Source: an uncultured Collinsella sp. (GTDB taxonomy: Bacteria > Actinomycetota > Coriobacteriia > Coriobacteriales > Coriobacteriaceae). Taken from it: 26,065 bases of DNA. Position 1 is the first letter of the stretch, and each line of letters opens with the position of its first letter. A program made the position numbers and the translations under genes. The notes below the pieces were generated by a model. That model was given only the letters and a program-made list of their open reading frames with translations, was not told the origin of the DNA and made no database searches. The stretch is taken from contig CABUKS010000029.1 in NCBI GenBank assembly GCA_902492235.1, positions 1 through 26,065 on the forward strand. Reading direction: 5' to 3'. This document shows, piece by piece, positions 14,405 through 21,529 of this stretch.

Positions 14405-15139
14405 ATGACTAACACGAAAGGTATGACCATGCCCCAGATTGATGATGCCGAGCTGTTTGGCAATGCCGAGGATCAGCGTGCGTACGAGGACTTTTGCGCC
14501 AATCAGGAGGCGGTCGAGAAGTTTACGCTCGACAAGCCCGCGCTTGTCTGCCGTTGGCGCATGTCCAATAAAAAGGTGCCCATGCTCAACCGCCACATTC
14601 GCGCACTGTCCGAGCGCCTGGTGCAGGGCGAGCCGCTTACCCATAACATGCTCAGCTGGGCCAAACAGCACGTTGAGTGGTCGCTTGCCGAGGGCGATTA
14701 CACTGCGCACGACGGCGTACTCATGCTGGTGATCGACATCAACGGCAACGCCGCCATGACGGTGGGGGAGTACGAGCCGCTCGCCGATACGTCGGCCAAG
14801 GCGCTGCGTGCCCGTTCCGCCGAGGCCCGCTCCGAGGCCGACGAAACCGGCGTGGCGCCCGAGCTGCTCGCCGCCGTCGATAACGGCGAGCTTGCCTTTG
14901 TGGCGCCGGGGGACGAGTGCCTGTGCGGCACGGCGACGCTCATTGAGCAGCTGGCCCAGACCAAGGGCATCCCGGTCACGCGCGTAGACATTCCCGCGCA
15001 GCTCAAGGGTGCGCTGTTTCTGGTGAGCGACGAGCACGGTGTGGTTGCCGCCGCCGACTCCGACGCCGCCGACTCCGACGCCGCCACGGTCGCCTTCTTC
15101 GCCGAAGGCTACGAAAAGCTCCGTGCCCGCCGTTCCTAA
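14405..15139 (+). CDS. Unrecognised 244-aa protein, hypothetical
   Basis: No family is recognised with confidence. The first half is helical and charged (EDQRAYEDFCANQEAVEKFT ... RWRMSNKKVPMLNRHIRALS). The second half (CLCGTATLIEQLAQTKGIPVTRVDIPAQL ... LFLVSDEHGVVAA) faintly recalls the C-terminal part of PLP class IV aminotransferases, a weak impression only. A 15-base in-frame duplication encodes ADSDAADSDA (15050-15085). Two starts are possible: ATG 14405 (GAGG five bases upstream) and ATG 14429 (AAGG eight bases upstream). GC-rich codon use matches the neighbours. It lies 81 bp after purH, beyond that gene's terminator. Confidence 0.75.
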   Translation: MTNTKGMTMPQIDDAELFGNAEDQRAYEDFCANQEAVEKFTLDKPALVCRWRMSNKKVPMLNRHIRALSERLVQGEPLTHNMLSWAKQHVEWSLAEGDYTAHDGVLMLVIDINGNAAMTVGEYEPLADTSAKALRARSAEARSEADETGVAPELLAAVDNGELAFVAPGDECLCGTATLIEQLAQTKGIPVTRVDIPAQLKGALFLVSDEHGVVAAADSDAADSDAATVAFFAEGYEKLRARRS

Positions 15140-15157
15140 CCTCAAGGCGGGGTGGGC

Positions 15158-16339
15158 TTACTGAAGTGAGCGAGCGCGTTCGATGGCGTAGGCGAGCGAC
15201 AGCTGCTCCATCTCCGGGGCGCATTTGTAGCTCAGTCCGGTGAGAGCTGTCACCTTATCGAGGCGATATCGAATCGTGTTCGGGTGCTGGCTCGTCTGCT
15301 TGGCGGTTTGCTCGATACGTCGGTCGTTCTCGATGAATGCGGCGAGCGTGGATTCCAGCTCGCTGCCATGCTCGCTGTCGTGCTCGCGTATCGGCGAGAG
15401 AATCGCCTCCGAGAACGATCGCATCTCCGGGGTTTCCGCAAAAGGCATCACGGTTCTCAGGATGCCGAGCTGCGTATAGCGGACGGGACCCTCGGCTCGT
15501 TGACAAGATAGGCGCTGCGCGTAAATCGCCTGCGAGATCACCTGCGCCACCGCCTCGTCTCCAAACAGAATATCGCTGATGCCGAGCCCTTCCGCTCCGC
15601 CATCGATGCCGCTGGCCTCGATGAGTTCCGTGAGCGCCTGCACGATTCGCTCCACATCGAGCGTCTGTTCCGAGTCGCTTGTCGCTACGAATAACAAACC
15701 TCCGTCATAGGGTGCCAGCATATTGTGGCATCCGGCGAGGGTCGATTTTGCACAAAGACGTTCGATTTGCAAAAACGCACGCGGGTCGAGGGGTTCTGCA
15801 AACGATGCGAACAGGGCGACCGCTTCGTCCAGAAATGACGGGTTGAGACCTCGGATGCGTCGGCAGATGGACTCGGGCGATACGTCTGTCCTCAGGGCAT
15901 CGATCTCGCGTTGCGCGAAGTCGATGGACGCGAGCTGCTCGATATGCCGTTTGACTTCATAGATGACGCTGTCAAAGAACAGTGAGTCGTCGGTCGTGAG
16001 AAAGACCGGGTAGTGCCGCGCGTTGGCGTAGCGGATGGCTTGGTCGGGAATCGGGATGTGCAGGACGTTTTTGATGATGAGACCGCTCGTTCCCTTGGCG
16101 ACGAGGTATTTCACGGCTTCAGTGATGAGGTACGGGTCGTCCTTCGCATAGAGGAAAGTGCTGAGGATGATCTCGTCTGAGCTGAAGTTGACGCGCTGGT
16201 ATTTGTTCTTGAGGCCGGGCATGAGTTCATAATCGAGGATCCCGACGCCAGAGACGGCACGCGAGACGCCATCGCTGCCGGCGATTAGACGGACCGACCC
16301 CTCATATTCCCGTGAGAAGTCCGAGATGGTGTATAGCAT
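15158..16339 (-). CDS. PucR-family transcriptional regulator
   Basis: The 393-aa protein has the N-terminal PucR ligand-sensing domain (residues about 5-125: VGILDYELMPGLKNKYQRVN ... GTSGLIIKNV ... YPVFLTTDDSLFFDSVIYEV). A middle GGDEF-like/CdaR region follows, then a C-terminal PucR-type helix-turn-helix (about 334-368, ENDRRIEQTAKQTSQHPNTI followed by RYRLDKV). Such proteins activate purine, amino-acid or sugar-acid catabolic genes in response to a metabolite. ATG 16339 is preferred because AAGGTG lies six bases upstream; ATGs at 16345 and 16360 are in frame. It is divergent from the OCD-family gene, so that operon is the likely target, possibly through the inverted repeat at 16518-16544. 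Confidence 0.92.
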   Translation of the reverse strand: MLYTISDFSREYEGSVRLIAGSDGVSRAVSGVGILDYELMPGLKNKYQRVNFSSDEIILSTFLYAKDDPYLITEAVKYLVAKGTSGLIIKNVLHIPIPDQAIRYANARHYPVFLTTDDSLFFDSVIYEVKRHIEQLASIDFAQREIDALRTDVSPESICRRIRGLNPSFLDEAVALFASFAEPLDPRAFLQIERLCAKSTLAGCHNMLAPYDGGLLFVATSDSEQTLDVERIVQALTELIEASGIDGGAEGLGISDILFGDEAVAQVISQAIYAQRLSCQRAEGPVRYTQLGILRTVMPFAETPEMRSFSEAILSPIREHDSEHGSELESTLAAFIENDRRIEQTAKQTSQHPNTIRYRLDKVTALTGLSYKCAPEMEQLSLAYAIERARSLQ

Positions 16340-16492
16340 CAACATCACCTTGTAAATCACTATAATAAGTACAGGTATAAATAGGATAATCGCACATCCG
16401 TATGCCGTTGATGCGGGAAATAGTTCAAATACCTGCTGATAGAACGAAAAATCAGATCGAGAATCGTTGTAGATTCCAACAAGAAATGATCC

Positions 16493-16521
16493 TTGGCGGC
16501 ATCGTTACTAAACCGTACAGT
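16493..16521 (+). promoter_or_regulatory. Promoter of the OCD-aminotransferase operon
   Basis: TTGGCG (16493-16498) and TACAGT (16516-16521) have an ideal 17-base spacer. Both boxes are imperfect, which would suit an activator-dependent promoter. Confidence 0.5.
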
Positions 16522-16544
16522 GAAGCAACGTAAAGCTTTCACTG
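16518..16544. promoter_or_regulatory. Candidate operator: inverted repeat across the -10 region
   Basis: CAGTGAA (16518-16524) and TTCACTG (16538-16544) are inverted copies separated by 13 bases. The left arm overlaps the -10 box and the right arm abuts the ribosome-binding site AAAGGAG. It could be the PucR binding site or a small RNA hairpin in the leader. Confidence 0.45.
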
Positions 16545-16553
16545 AAAGGAGCG

Positions 16554-17588
16554 ATGATGGGGCAGATGATGGTGCTTTCGGCTGAGGAAGTTTCCAAGGT
16601 GCTGACGATCGAGGATGCAATCGCTGCCGTGGAGGAGGCATATCACCAGAAGGCAACGGGCAAGGGTGTTGCGTGGCCGATGGTATATGAGCAATTCGAA
16701 CCCGGCGTGGCCGATATGGATATCCGCTCGGGCGAGTTGGCGGGAAGCGGCCTCTTCGGTCTCAAGCTTACTGCTTGGTTCTCTCAGAATCCCAAAAAGG
16801 GGCTGCCCGAGATCTTCGGCACCACGCTGCTGTGCGACAACGCGACGGGCGAGCCGTTGGCGCTGCTCAATGCCTCCGCCGTCACTGGACTTCGCACCGG
16901 TGCCGCCGCTGCGCTCGGTGCCAAGTGGCTGGCTCGGGCGGATGCGTCCAAACTGCTTGTTGCGGGTGCCGGCCACATGAGCACCTATATGGTGGCGGGT
17001 GTGCTCGCCGCCTGTCCCAAAGTGAGCGAGGTCAAGGTGTGGGAGCCAGTTTTCGATGCCGCGCCCGAGGCCCGCGTCGAGCGCATGCGAGACGAGGTCG
17101 CCCATATCTTGGGCGCCTGCGAGCATGCTCGCGAGGCATCCGCCTATTCCATCGAGGCGACGGCCGACGGCCAAGGCGCCGCGGCAGAGGCCGACATCAT
17201 CGTGACGATCACGCCGGCGACCAAGCCCATCATTCCCGATTCATGGGTGCGTCCTGGTACGCATATCTCCTGCGTCGGTGCCGACATGCCCGGCAAGCAG
17301 GAGCTCGCCTCGGCGCTTGTCGCCCGTGCCGCTGTTTACGTCGACGACCGCGAGCAATCGGTCACGTCCTGTGAGCTGGAGATTCCGGTTGCCGAGGGTG
17401 TCATCACGCCCGAGGACATCAGAGCGGAGCTCGGCGAAGTCATCGCCGGCACGGCTACGGGGCGTTCGGATGACGAGCAGGTGACGGTGTTCGATACGTC
17501 GGGCATCGCCGTTCAGGACCTTTCGGCATCGAAAATCGCCTACGACCGCGCCATTGAGGCGGGGCTGGGCACCGTGGTGGAACTGTAA
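16554..17588 (+). CDS. Ornithine cyclodeaminase / mu-crystallin family protein
   Basis: The 344-aa protein belongs to the OCD/mu-crystallin fold, which includes ornithine cyclodeaminase, alanine dehydrogenase, SbnB-type synthases and cyclic imino-acid reductases. Visible blocks are KLTAWF (K71), SAVTGLRTGAAAALG (R114, T115), the nucleotide loop VAGAGHMSTYM (137-147), ISCVGADMPGKQEL (D243) and FDTSGIAVQDL (D313, D321). The nucleotide loop reads GAGHMS instead of the common GxGxQA, so cofactor use may differ. Three start ATGs are close together (16554, 16557, 16566); GGAG at 16548-16551 best fits 16557. The aminotransferase follows after 24 bp, so the pair probably interconverts an amino acid, its keto acid and a cyclic imine. 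The exact reaction is not decidable here. Confidence 0.9.
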   Translation: MMGQMMVLSAEEVSKVLTIEDAIAAVEEAYHQKATGKGVAWPMVYEQFEPGVADMDIRSGELAGSGLFGLKLTAWFSQNPKKGLPEIFGTTLLCDNATGEPLALLNASAVTGLRTGAAAALGAKWLARADASKLLVAGAGHMSTYMVAGVLAACPKVSEVKVWEPVFDAAPEARVERMRDEVAHILGACEHAREASAYSIEATADGQGAAAEADIIVTITPATKPIIPDSWVRPGTHISCVGADMPGKQELASALVARAAVYVDDREQSVTSCELEIPVAEGVITPEDIRAELGEVIAGTATGRSDDEQVTVFDTSGIAVQDLSASKIAYDRAIEAGLGTVVEL

Positions 17589-17612
17589 GAAAGTCAAGGA
17601 AAGGAAACGACA

Positions 17613-18743
17613 ATGCAGATCAAGGATTTCGCCGTCGAGCAGTGGATGAACGCGTGGGAGACCAAGTGCACCCACAACGTTGCGGAGACGTGCGTCTACT
17701 CCCTCACGCTCGACCAGCTGTTCGAGCTTACGAACACCGACAAGAAGGCGTGGCTCGATAGCCTGTGCTCGCGCCGATTCACCTACGGAGACATCGAGGG
17801 GCAGCCCGGCTTCCTCGAGGGGGTCGCGCGTCTCTATAAGACGGTCGAGCCCGGGCATATCGTGCCCACGCACGGCGCGACCGGTGCCAACTCCCTGGTT
17901 ATTTCCACGCTCGTCGAACCGGGCGATCACGTAGTCTCCGTCAAGCCCACCTACCAACAGCTTTACTCGATTCCCGAGATGTGCGGCGCGAAGGTCGATA
18001 TCCTTCAGCTCGATCGCAAGAACGGCTACCACGTCGACGTCGACGCGCTCGATGCCCTGGTGACTGACGATACCAAGCTCATCTGCATCAATAACCCGGA
18101 CAACCCCACGGGCGCCCTGCTCGACACCGATACGCTCAAGGCGATTGTCGAGGTCGCACGCAAACACGACGCGTGGGTGCTCTGCGACGAGGTCTACCGT
18201 CTGCTTACTCAGACGGATGAGTACTCCGAGTCCGTGATTGACCTGTACGACAAGGCCATCGTCACCGCATCCATGTCCAAGGTCTGGTCGTTCGCCGGCC
18301 TGCGTCTGGGCTGGGCGGTTACCAAGAGCCCGGAGCTCCGTCGCGCACTGCTCTCGCATCGCGACTACAACCTGATTTCCGCCGGCATATTCAGCGAGTC
18401 GGTGGCGGAGCTGATTCTGGGCAACGCTTCCGTGATCCTTGAGCGCAGCCGTCGCATCGTCCGTCAGAACCTTGCTGTTCTGGAGAAGTGGGTCGAGAGC
18501 GAGCCGCACCTGTCGTTCGTCAAGCCCGAGGCGGGTACCACCGCGCTCGTGTATTACGACTACGACATCGACTCCAGGACGTTCTGCGTCGACATGATTA
18601 AGAAGTCCGGCGCGCTCGTCACCCCGGGCGATTGCTTCGAGGAGCCCAAGAGCATGCGCATCGGCTATGCATACTCCGATAACACCGACGACCTGCAGAA
18701 GGGCCTGGATGCTATCTCTGCGTACATGCGTACGCTCGAGTAG
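17613..18743 (+). CDS. PLP-dependent aminotransferase, class I/II (fold type I)
   Basis: The 376-aa protein has the family residues: NPDNPTG (N164), CDEVY (D192, Y195), SMSKVWSFAGLRLGW with the PLP lysine K223, and R231. The C-terminal substrate arginine region is SMRIGYAYS. It transfers an amino group between an amino acid and a 2-oxo acid in the cytoplasm. The N-terminal SLTLDQLF and YGDIEGQPGFLEGVA resemble the aminotransferase branch that includes capreomycidine synthase-like proteins, an impression only. AAAGGAAA upstream marks the start. It is the second and last gene of the PucR-controlled unit, followed by a terminator. Confidence 0.93.
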   Translation: MQIKDFAVEQWMNAWETKCTHNVAETCVYSLTLDQLFELTNTDKKAWLDSLCSRRFTYGDIEGQPGFLEGVARLYKTVEPGHIVPTHGATGANSLVISTLVEPGDHVVSVKPTYQQLYSIPEMCGAKVDILQLDRKNGYHVDVDALDALVTDDTKLICINNPDNPTGALLDTDTLKAIVEVARKHDAWVLCDEVYRLLTQTDEYSESVIDLYDKAIVTASMSKVWSFAGLRLGWAVTKSPELRRALLSHRDYNLISAGIFSESVAELILGNASVILERSRRIVRQNLAVLEKWVESEPHLSFVKPEAGTTALVYYDYDIDSRTFCVDMIKKSGALVTPGDCFEEPKSMRIGYAYSDNTDDLQKGLDAISAYMRTLE

Positions 18744-18763
18744 AGGCTCGAGGCCGAAGTGAT

Positions 18764-18800
18764 GGGGCCGATCGGTTTAGGACCGGTCGGCCCCTATTTT
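18764..18800 (+). terminator. Rho-independent terminator of the OCD-aminotransferase operon
   Basis: GGGGCCGATCGGT and ACCGGTCGGCCCC form a 13-bp stem with one G-T pair and a 5-base loop, followed by TATTTTC. It starts 20 bases after the stop. Confidence 0.92.
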
Positions 18801-18834
18801 CTCTCAAGGCTACCGAACACTATTGTCACATTAG

Positions 18835-18872
18835 ATGCCCACGGGGTCGCATCGCTGCGATGCCGTGGGCAT
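18835..18872. promoter_or_regulatory. Long palindrome upstream of the second two-component system
   Basis: ATGCCCACGG (18835-18844) and CCGTGGGCAT (18863-18872) form a perfect 10-bp inverted repeat, with a small inner one (CATCG/CGATG). It lies 42 bases before the regulator's start codon. It could be the regulator's own operator or a leader hairpin. Its position 35 bases past the preceding terminator argues against it being a second terminator. Confidence 0.5.
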
Positions 18873-18913
18873 AATGGTGTGGAAAGTGCAAGTTACGAGA
18901 AACGGGAGGACAC

Positions 18914-19585
18914 ATGGCGCTGATCTATGTCGTTGAGGACGACGAGCCCATTCGTCGTGAGCTTGTCGACATCCTTGCCCGCGCCGGTTTTGAGGTTGAG
19001 ACATGCGAATCGTTTGAGCATGTCTCGCGCGATATTCTCGCCGCCGCGCCCGACCTGGTGCTGCTCGACCTCACGCTTCCCGTCAAGGACGGCCAGCATA
19101 TCTGCCACGAGGTTCGCCGCGAATCCGAGGTTCCCATCATCGTCCTCACGTCGCGCACGACCGAGATCGACGAGGTCATGGCCATGACGCTCGGCGCGGA
19201 CGACTTTGTTCCCAAGCCCTACAGCGCCCGTGTACTCGTGGCGCGCATCAATGCCTTGCTGCGTCGCACCGCGGCGGCAGGCGAGCGCAGCACGCTCGTC
19301 CACAAGGGGCTGGAGCTCGACCTCGCCCGCTCCATGGTCACCAATACGGCAACCGGCGACAGTACCGAGCTCACCAAAAACGAGCTGCGTATCCTCTCGC
19401 TGCTCTTGGGTCGCGCGGGCAAGATTGTCTCGCGTCCGGCCATCATGCAGGACCTGTGGGACTCCGACGCCTTCGTGGACGACAACACGCTTACCGTTAA
19501 CATCAACCGCCTGCGCACTACGCTCGAAAAAATCGGCATCAAGGGGTATTTGACGACGCATCGCGGCCAGGGCTATTCGGTCTAG
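18914..19585 (+). CDS. OmpR-family response regulator (BceR-like context)
   Basis: The 223-aa protein has a receiver domain (E8/D9/D10, phospho-acceptor D52, T79, K101) and a winged-helix domain of the OmpR type (about 125-223, with TKNELRILSLLLGRAGKIVS and the final HRGQGYSV). The linker is short, unlike the other regulator in this window. GGGAGG lies upstream of the ATG. The kinase starts nine bases after its stop. The partner kinase type suggests a role in envelope or antimicrobial-peptide response, by family knowledge only. Confidence 0.96.
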   Translation: MALIYVVEDDEPIRRELVDILARAGFEVETCESFEHVSRDILAAAPDLVLLDLTLPVKDGQHICHEVRRESEVPIIVLTSRTTEIDEVMAMTLGADDFVPKPYSARVLVARINALLRRTAAAGERSTLVHKGLELDLARSMVTNTATGDSTELTKNELRILSLLLGRAGKIVSRPAIMQDLWDSDAFVDDNTLTVNINRLRTTLEKIGIKGYLTTHRGQGYSV

Positions 19586-19594
19586 AGGGCGGCT

Positions 19595-20638
19595 ATGTCG
19601 TTTGCCAAGTTCTTTAAAGACGCGCTGCTTCCCGTCGCCGTGTGGACCTGCGGCGTGCTGCTGAGCTGCTTTGTGCTGACGGTCGCCGGCGCACCCGTTT
19701 CTATCGTGGCCGTGGCGGTCGGCGTGTCCTTTATCTTCGGTATGCTCGGCATCGTGATCGAGTACGCGCGTCGTCGTCGTTTTCTGCGCCAGCTGGAGCG
19801 TGCGGCAGAGGAGCTCGAGAGTCCCGCATGGGTGCAGGAGATGGTGCAATGCCCGACCTATGCCGAGGGCGAGCTCGAGTACGAGGTCTTGCGCCGGGTG
19901 GGCAAAGCTGCCTGCGACGAGGTTGCCGAAGGCCGGCGTCAGACCGATGACTATCGCGACTATATCGAGAGCTGGGTCCACGAGGCCAAGTTGCCCCTGG
20001 CGGCGGCTCACCTGATTTTGGAAAACCTGGACGGCAGCGAAGACGACCTGTCGCGTGTGGATGACCTGGGCCGTGAGTTGGCTCGCGTGGAGCGCTATAT
20101 CGACCAGGCGCTGTACTACGCGCGCTCGGAAGTCGTGGAGCGCGACTACCTGATTCGCCGCTGGGATCTTAAGACCCTGGTGACGGGCGCGATCAAGGCC
20201 AATGCGCGTGAGCTCATCGCGGCACACGTGGCGCCGGTGTGCGAGAACCTCGACTTTGAGGTGTTTACCGACGAGAAGTGGCTCGAGTTTATTCTGGGCC
20301 AGCTCATTCAGAACAGCATTAAATATGCGCGTGAGGATGGTGCGAAGATCACGTTTTCGGGTGCGTTGCTGGACGAGGGCCTGGCGAGTGAGCGCATCGA
20401 GCTTACCGTCGCGGACAACGGCTGTGGTGTGAGCGCGGCCGACCTGCCCCGCGTGTTCGAGAAGGGCTTTACCGGCGACAACGGTCGCACCACCAAGCGC
20501 GCAACGGGCATCGGCCTCTACCTGGTGGCGCGTCTGTGCTCCAAGATGGGCATCGACGTCACCGCAGCGTCCGAGCCCGGAGAAGGCTTCGTCGTTACAT
20601 TCGCTTTTTCAACGAACAAGTTCCAATATTTCGAGTAA
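19595..20638 (+). CDS. Intramembrane-sensing histidine kinase, BceS/GraS-like
   Basis: The 347-aa protein has two membrane helices close together (about residues 12-32 and 35-58) with almost no external loop, as in BceS/GraS kinases. The phospho-acceptor region is YIESWVHEAKLPLAA (H129), matching the family's WVHEIKTP pattern rather than the usual HELRTP. The ATPase domain has LIQNSIKYA (N240), VADNGCG (D274) and ATGIGLYL (G305-G307). Kinases of this type normally sense through a BceAB-type ABC transporter, and none is in this window. The regulator gene precedes it by nine bases. Ribosome site GAGGGCGG overlaps the regulator stop. Confidence 0.95.
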   Translation: MSFAKFFKDALLPVAVWTCGVLLSCFVLTVAGAPVSIVAVAVGVSFIFGMLGIVIEYARRRRFLRQLERAAEELESPAWVQEMVQCPTYAEGELEYEVLRRVGKAACDEVAEGRRQTDDYRDYIESWVHEAKLPLAAAHLILENLDGSEDDLSRVDDLGRELARVERYIDQALYYARSEVVERDYLIRRWDLKTLVTGAIKANARELIAAHVAPVCENLDFEVFTDEKWLEFILGQLIQNSIKYAREDGAKITFSGALLDEGLASERIELTVADNGCGVSAADLPRVFEKGFTGDNGRTTKRATGIGLYLVARLCSKMGIDVTAASEPGEGFVVTFAFSTNKFQYFE

Positions 20639-20660
20639 CGCACGCGGCAGACGTCCGCCC

Positions 20661-20694
20661 AAACAAAAACGTGCCGCCCCAATCGGGGCGGCAC
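20661..20694 (-). terminator. Rho-independent terminator for the uspA transcript (minus strand)
   Basis: GTGCCGCCCC and GGGGCGGCAC form a perfect 10-bp stem with a 4-base loop. On the minus strand it is followed by GTTTTTGTTT, a proper T-run. On the plus strand it lies 32 bases after the kinase stop without a good T-run, so it may serve both directions weakly. Confidence 0.8.
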
Positions 20695-20737
20695 GCCATC
20701 TTTCTTATCAGCCAACTCGTTGAAGTAAGGCTGCGAA

Positions 20738-20830
20738 GGCCGCGGGGCTGGGAGGGGTTTCCTAAGGGCACATCCCGCAGCCGCAACGCGGCGAGGACGT
20801 GCCCGTGGAAACCCCGCAGGCCCCGCGGCC
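20738..20830 (-). ncRNA. 93-nt rod-like structured segment, candidate RNA or 3' UTR element
   Basis: Four blocks pair in register. 20738-20748 pairs with 20820-20830 (11 bp, GGCCGCGGGGC). GGGGTTTCC (20754-20762) pairs with 20807-20815, GGGCAC (20766-20771) with GTGCCC (20799-20804), and an apical GCCGC-aac-GCGGC closes the rod. It lies between the uspA stop and a minus-strand terminator, so it would be the 3' part of the uspA message or a separate processed RNA. I do not recognise 6S, SRP or any other known RNA. Strand is inferred from the terminator. Confidence 0.55.
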
Positions 20831-20843
20831 GGTGGGAGCAACG

Positions 20844-21281
20844 CTACTTCACGACCAGAATGTCGCAGTCCGTATTGCGCAGCAGGAACGTCGAAATCGA
20901 GCCCAGTAGCGCGTACTTAATTGAGGACAGGCCGCGGGCGCCGCAGAGCACCAGATCGGGCTTGACCACGTCGAGCATCTCATCCTTGAGCGTCTCACGA
21001 ATGCGGCCGGTGCGAATCATGACCTCGACCTCGGGAATGTCGGGATTGGCCTTGGCCTCCTCGAGTTGCTTGGCGATGGAGTTGTTAAAGGCCTCCTCCA
21101 AGCCGTTGACCAGGTCGACCGGATAGGAACCGGCGCTCTCGAGCGCGGTGGAGTCGATAACGTGGCCGATGATTAGCTTGGCGCCGTTGTTCGCGGCGAC
21201 CTTGATGGCGCGTGCGAGCACAAAATCCTGCTGCTCAGTACCGTCGAGTGAAACAAATACCTTGGTATAGCCCTCGTTCAT
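20844..21281 (-). CDS. Universal stress protein, ATP-binding UspA type
   Basis: The 145-aa protein is a single Usp domain. The start VFVSLDGTEQQDFVLARAI and the C-terminal nucleotide loop GARGLSSIKYALLGSIS fit G-2x-G-9x-G(S/T), the ATP-binding form of the family. These proteins help cells survive starvation or stress; no specific partner is known here. AAGGAGG before the ATG is near consensus. It is transcribed alone, with a long structured 3' region and terminator. Confidence 0.95.
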   Translation of the reverse strand: MNEGYTKVFVSLDGTEQQDFVLARAIKVAANNGAKLIIGHVIDSTALESAGSYPVDLVNGLEEAFNNSIAKQLEEAKANPDIPEVEVMIRTGRIRETLKDEMLDVVKPDLVLCGARGLSSIKYALLGSISTFLLRNTDCDILVVK

Positions 21282-21529
21282 GGTTTCCTCCTTGGTCTAT
21301 CGCACGGGCGCGGGGCTCGTGCGTCGGGCGGGCGCGGGCGCGTTGACCGCCGGACACTTTATCTTGTTGCAGTTATACCCAAGGATTTCGGTTTGACCGC
21401 TCGCAATTCTGTGAACGGGCGAGTTTTTTGGTAAGGGTAGGCGCAGGCGCGCCGCCAACGGTTGATAATGGGACATCGCCCGCACCGTCCGCAGAACAAT
21501 ATCGGCGGGTGTCTAACGAGGGGGTCCCT

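Noticed and set aside
12671..15145. An 824-codon open frame on the minus strand opposite purH and the 244-aa gene
   Set aside because: It spans two well-supported plus-strand genes and the terminator between them. Its composition is the His/Leu/Gly/Val pattern of an antisense frame in GC-rich DNA, and no domain is recognisable.
17241..18509. A 422-codon minus-strand open frame opposite the OCD and aminotransferase genes
   Set aside because: It is a shadow frame; the plus strand carries intact active-site motifs, ribosome sites and a terminator.
18893..20227. A 444-codon minus-strand open frame opposite the second regulator and kinase
   Set aside because: It is antisense to two genes with complete catalytic motifs and shows no protein family features.
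20738..20830. SRP RNA or 6S RNA
   Set aside because: The SRP tetraloop and conserved internal loop are absent, and the rod has no large central bubble as in 6S RNA.
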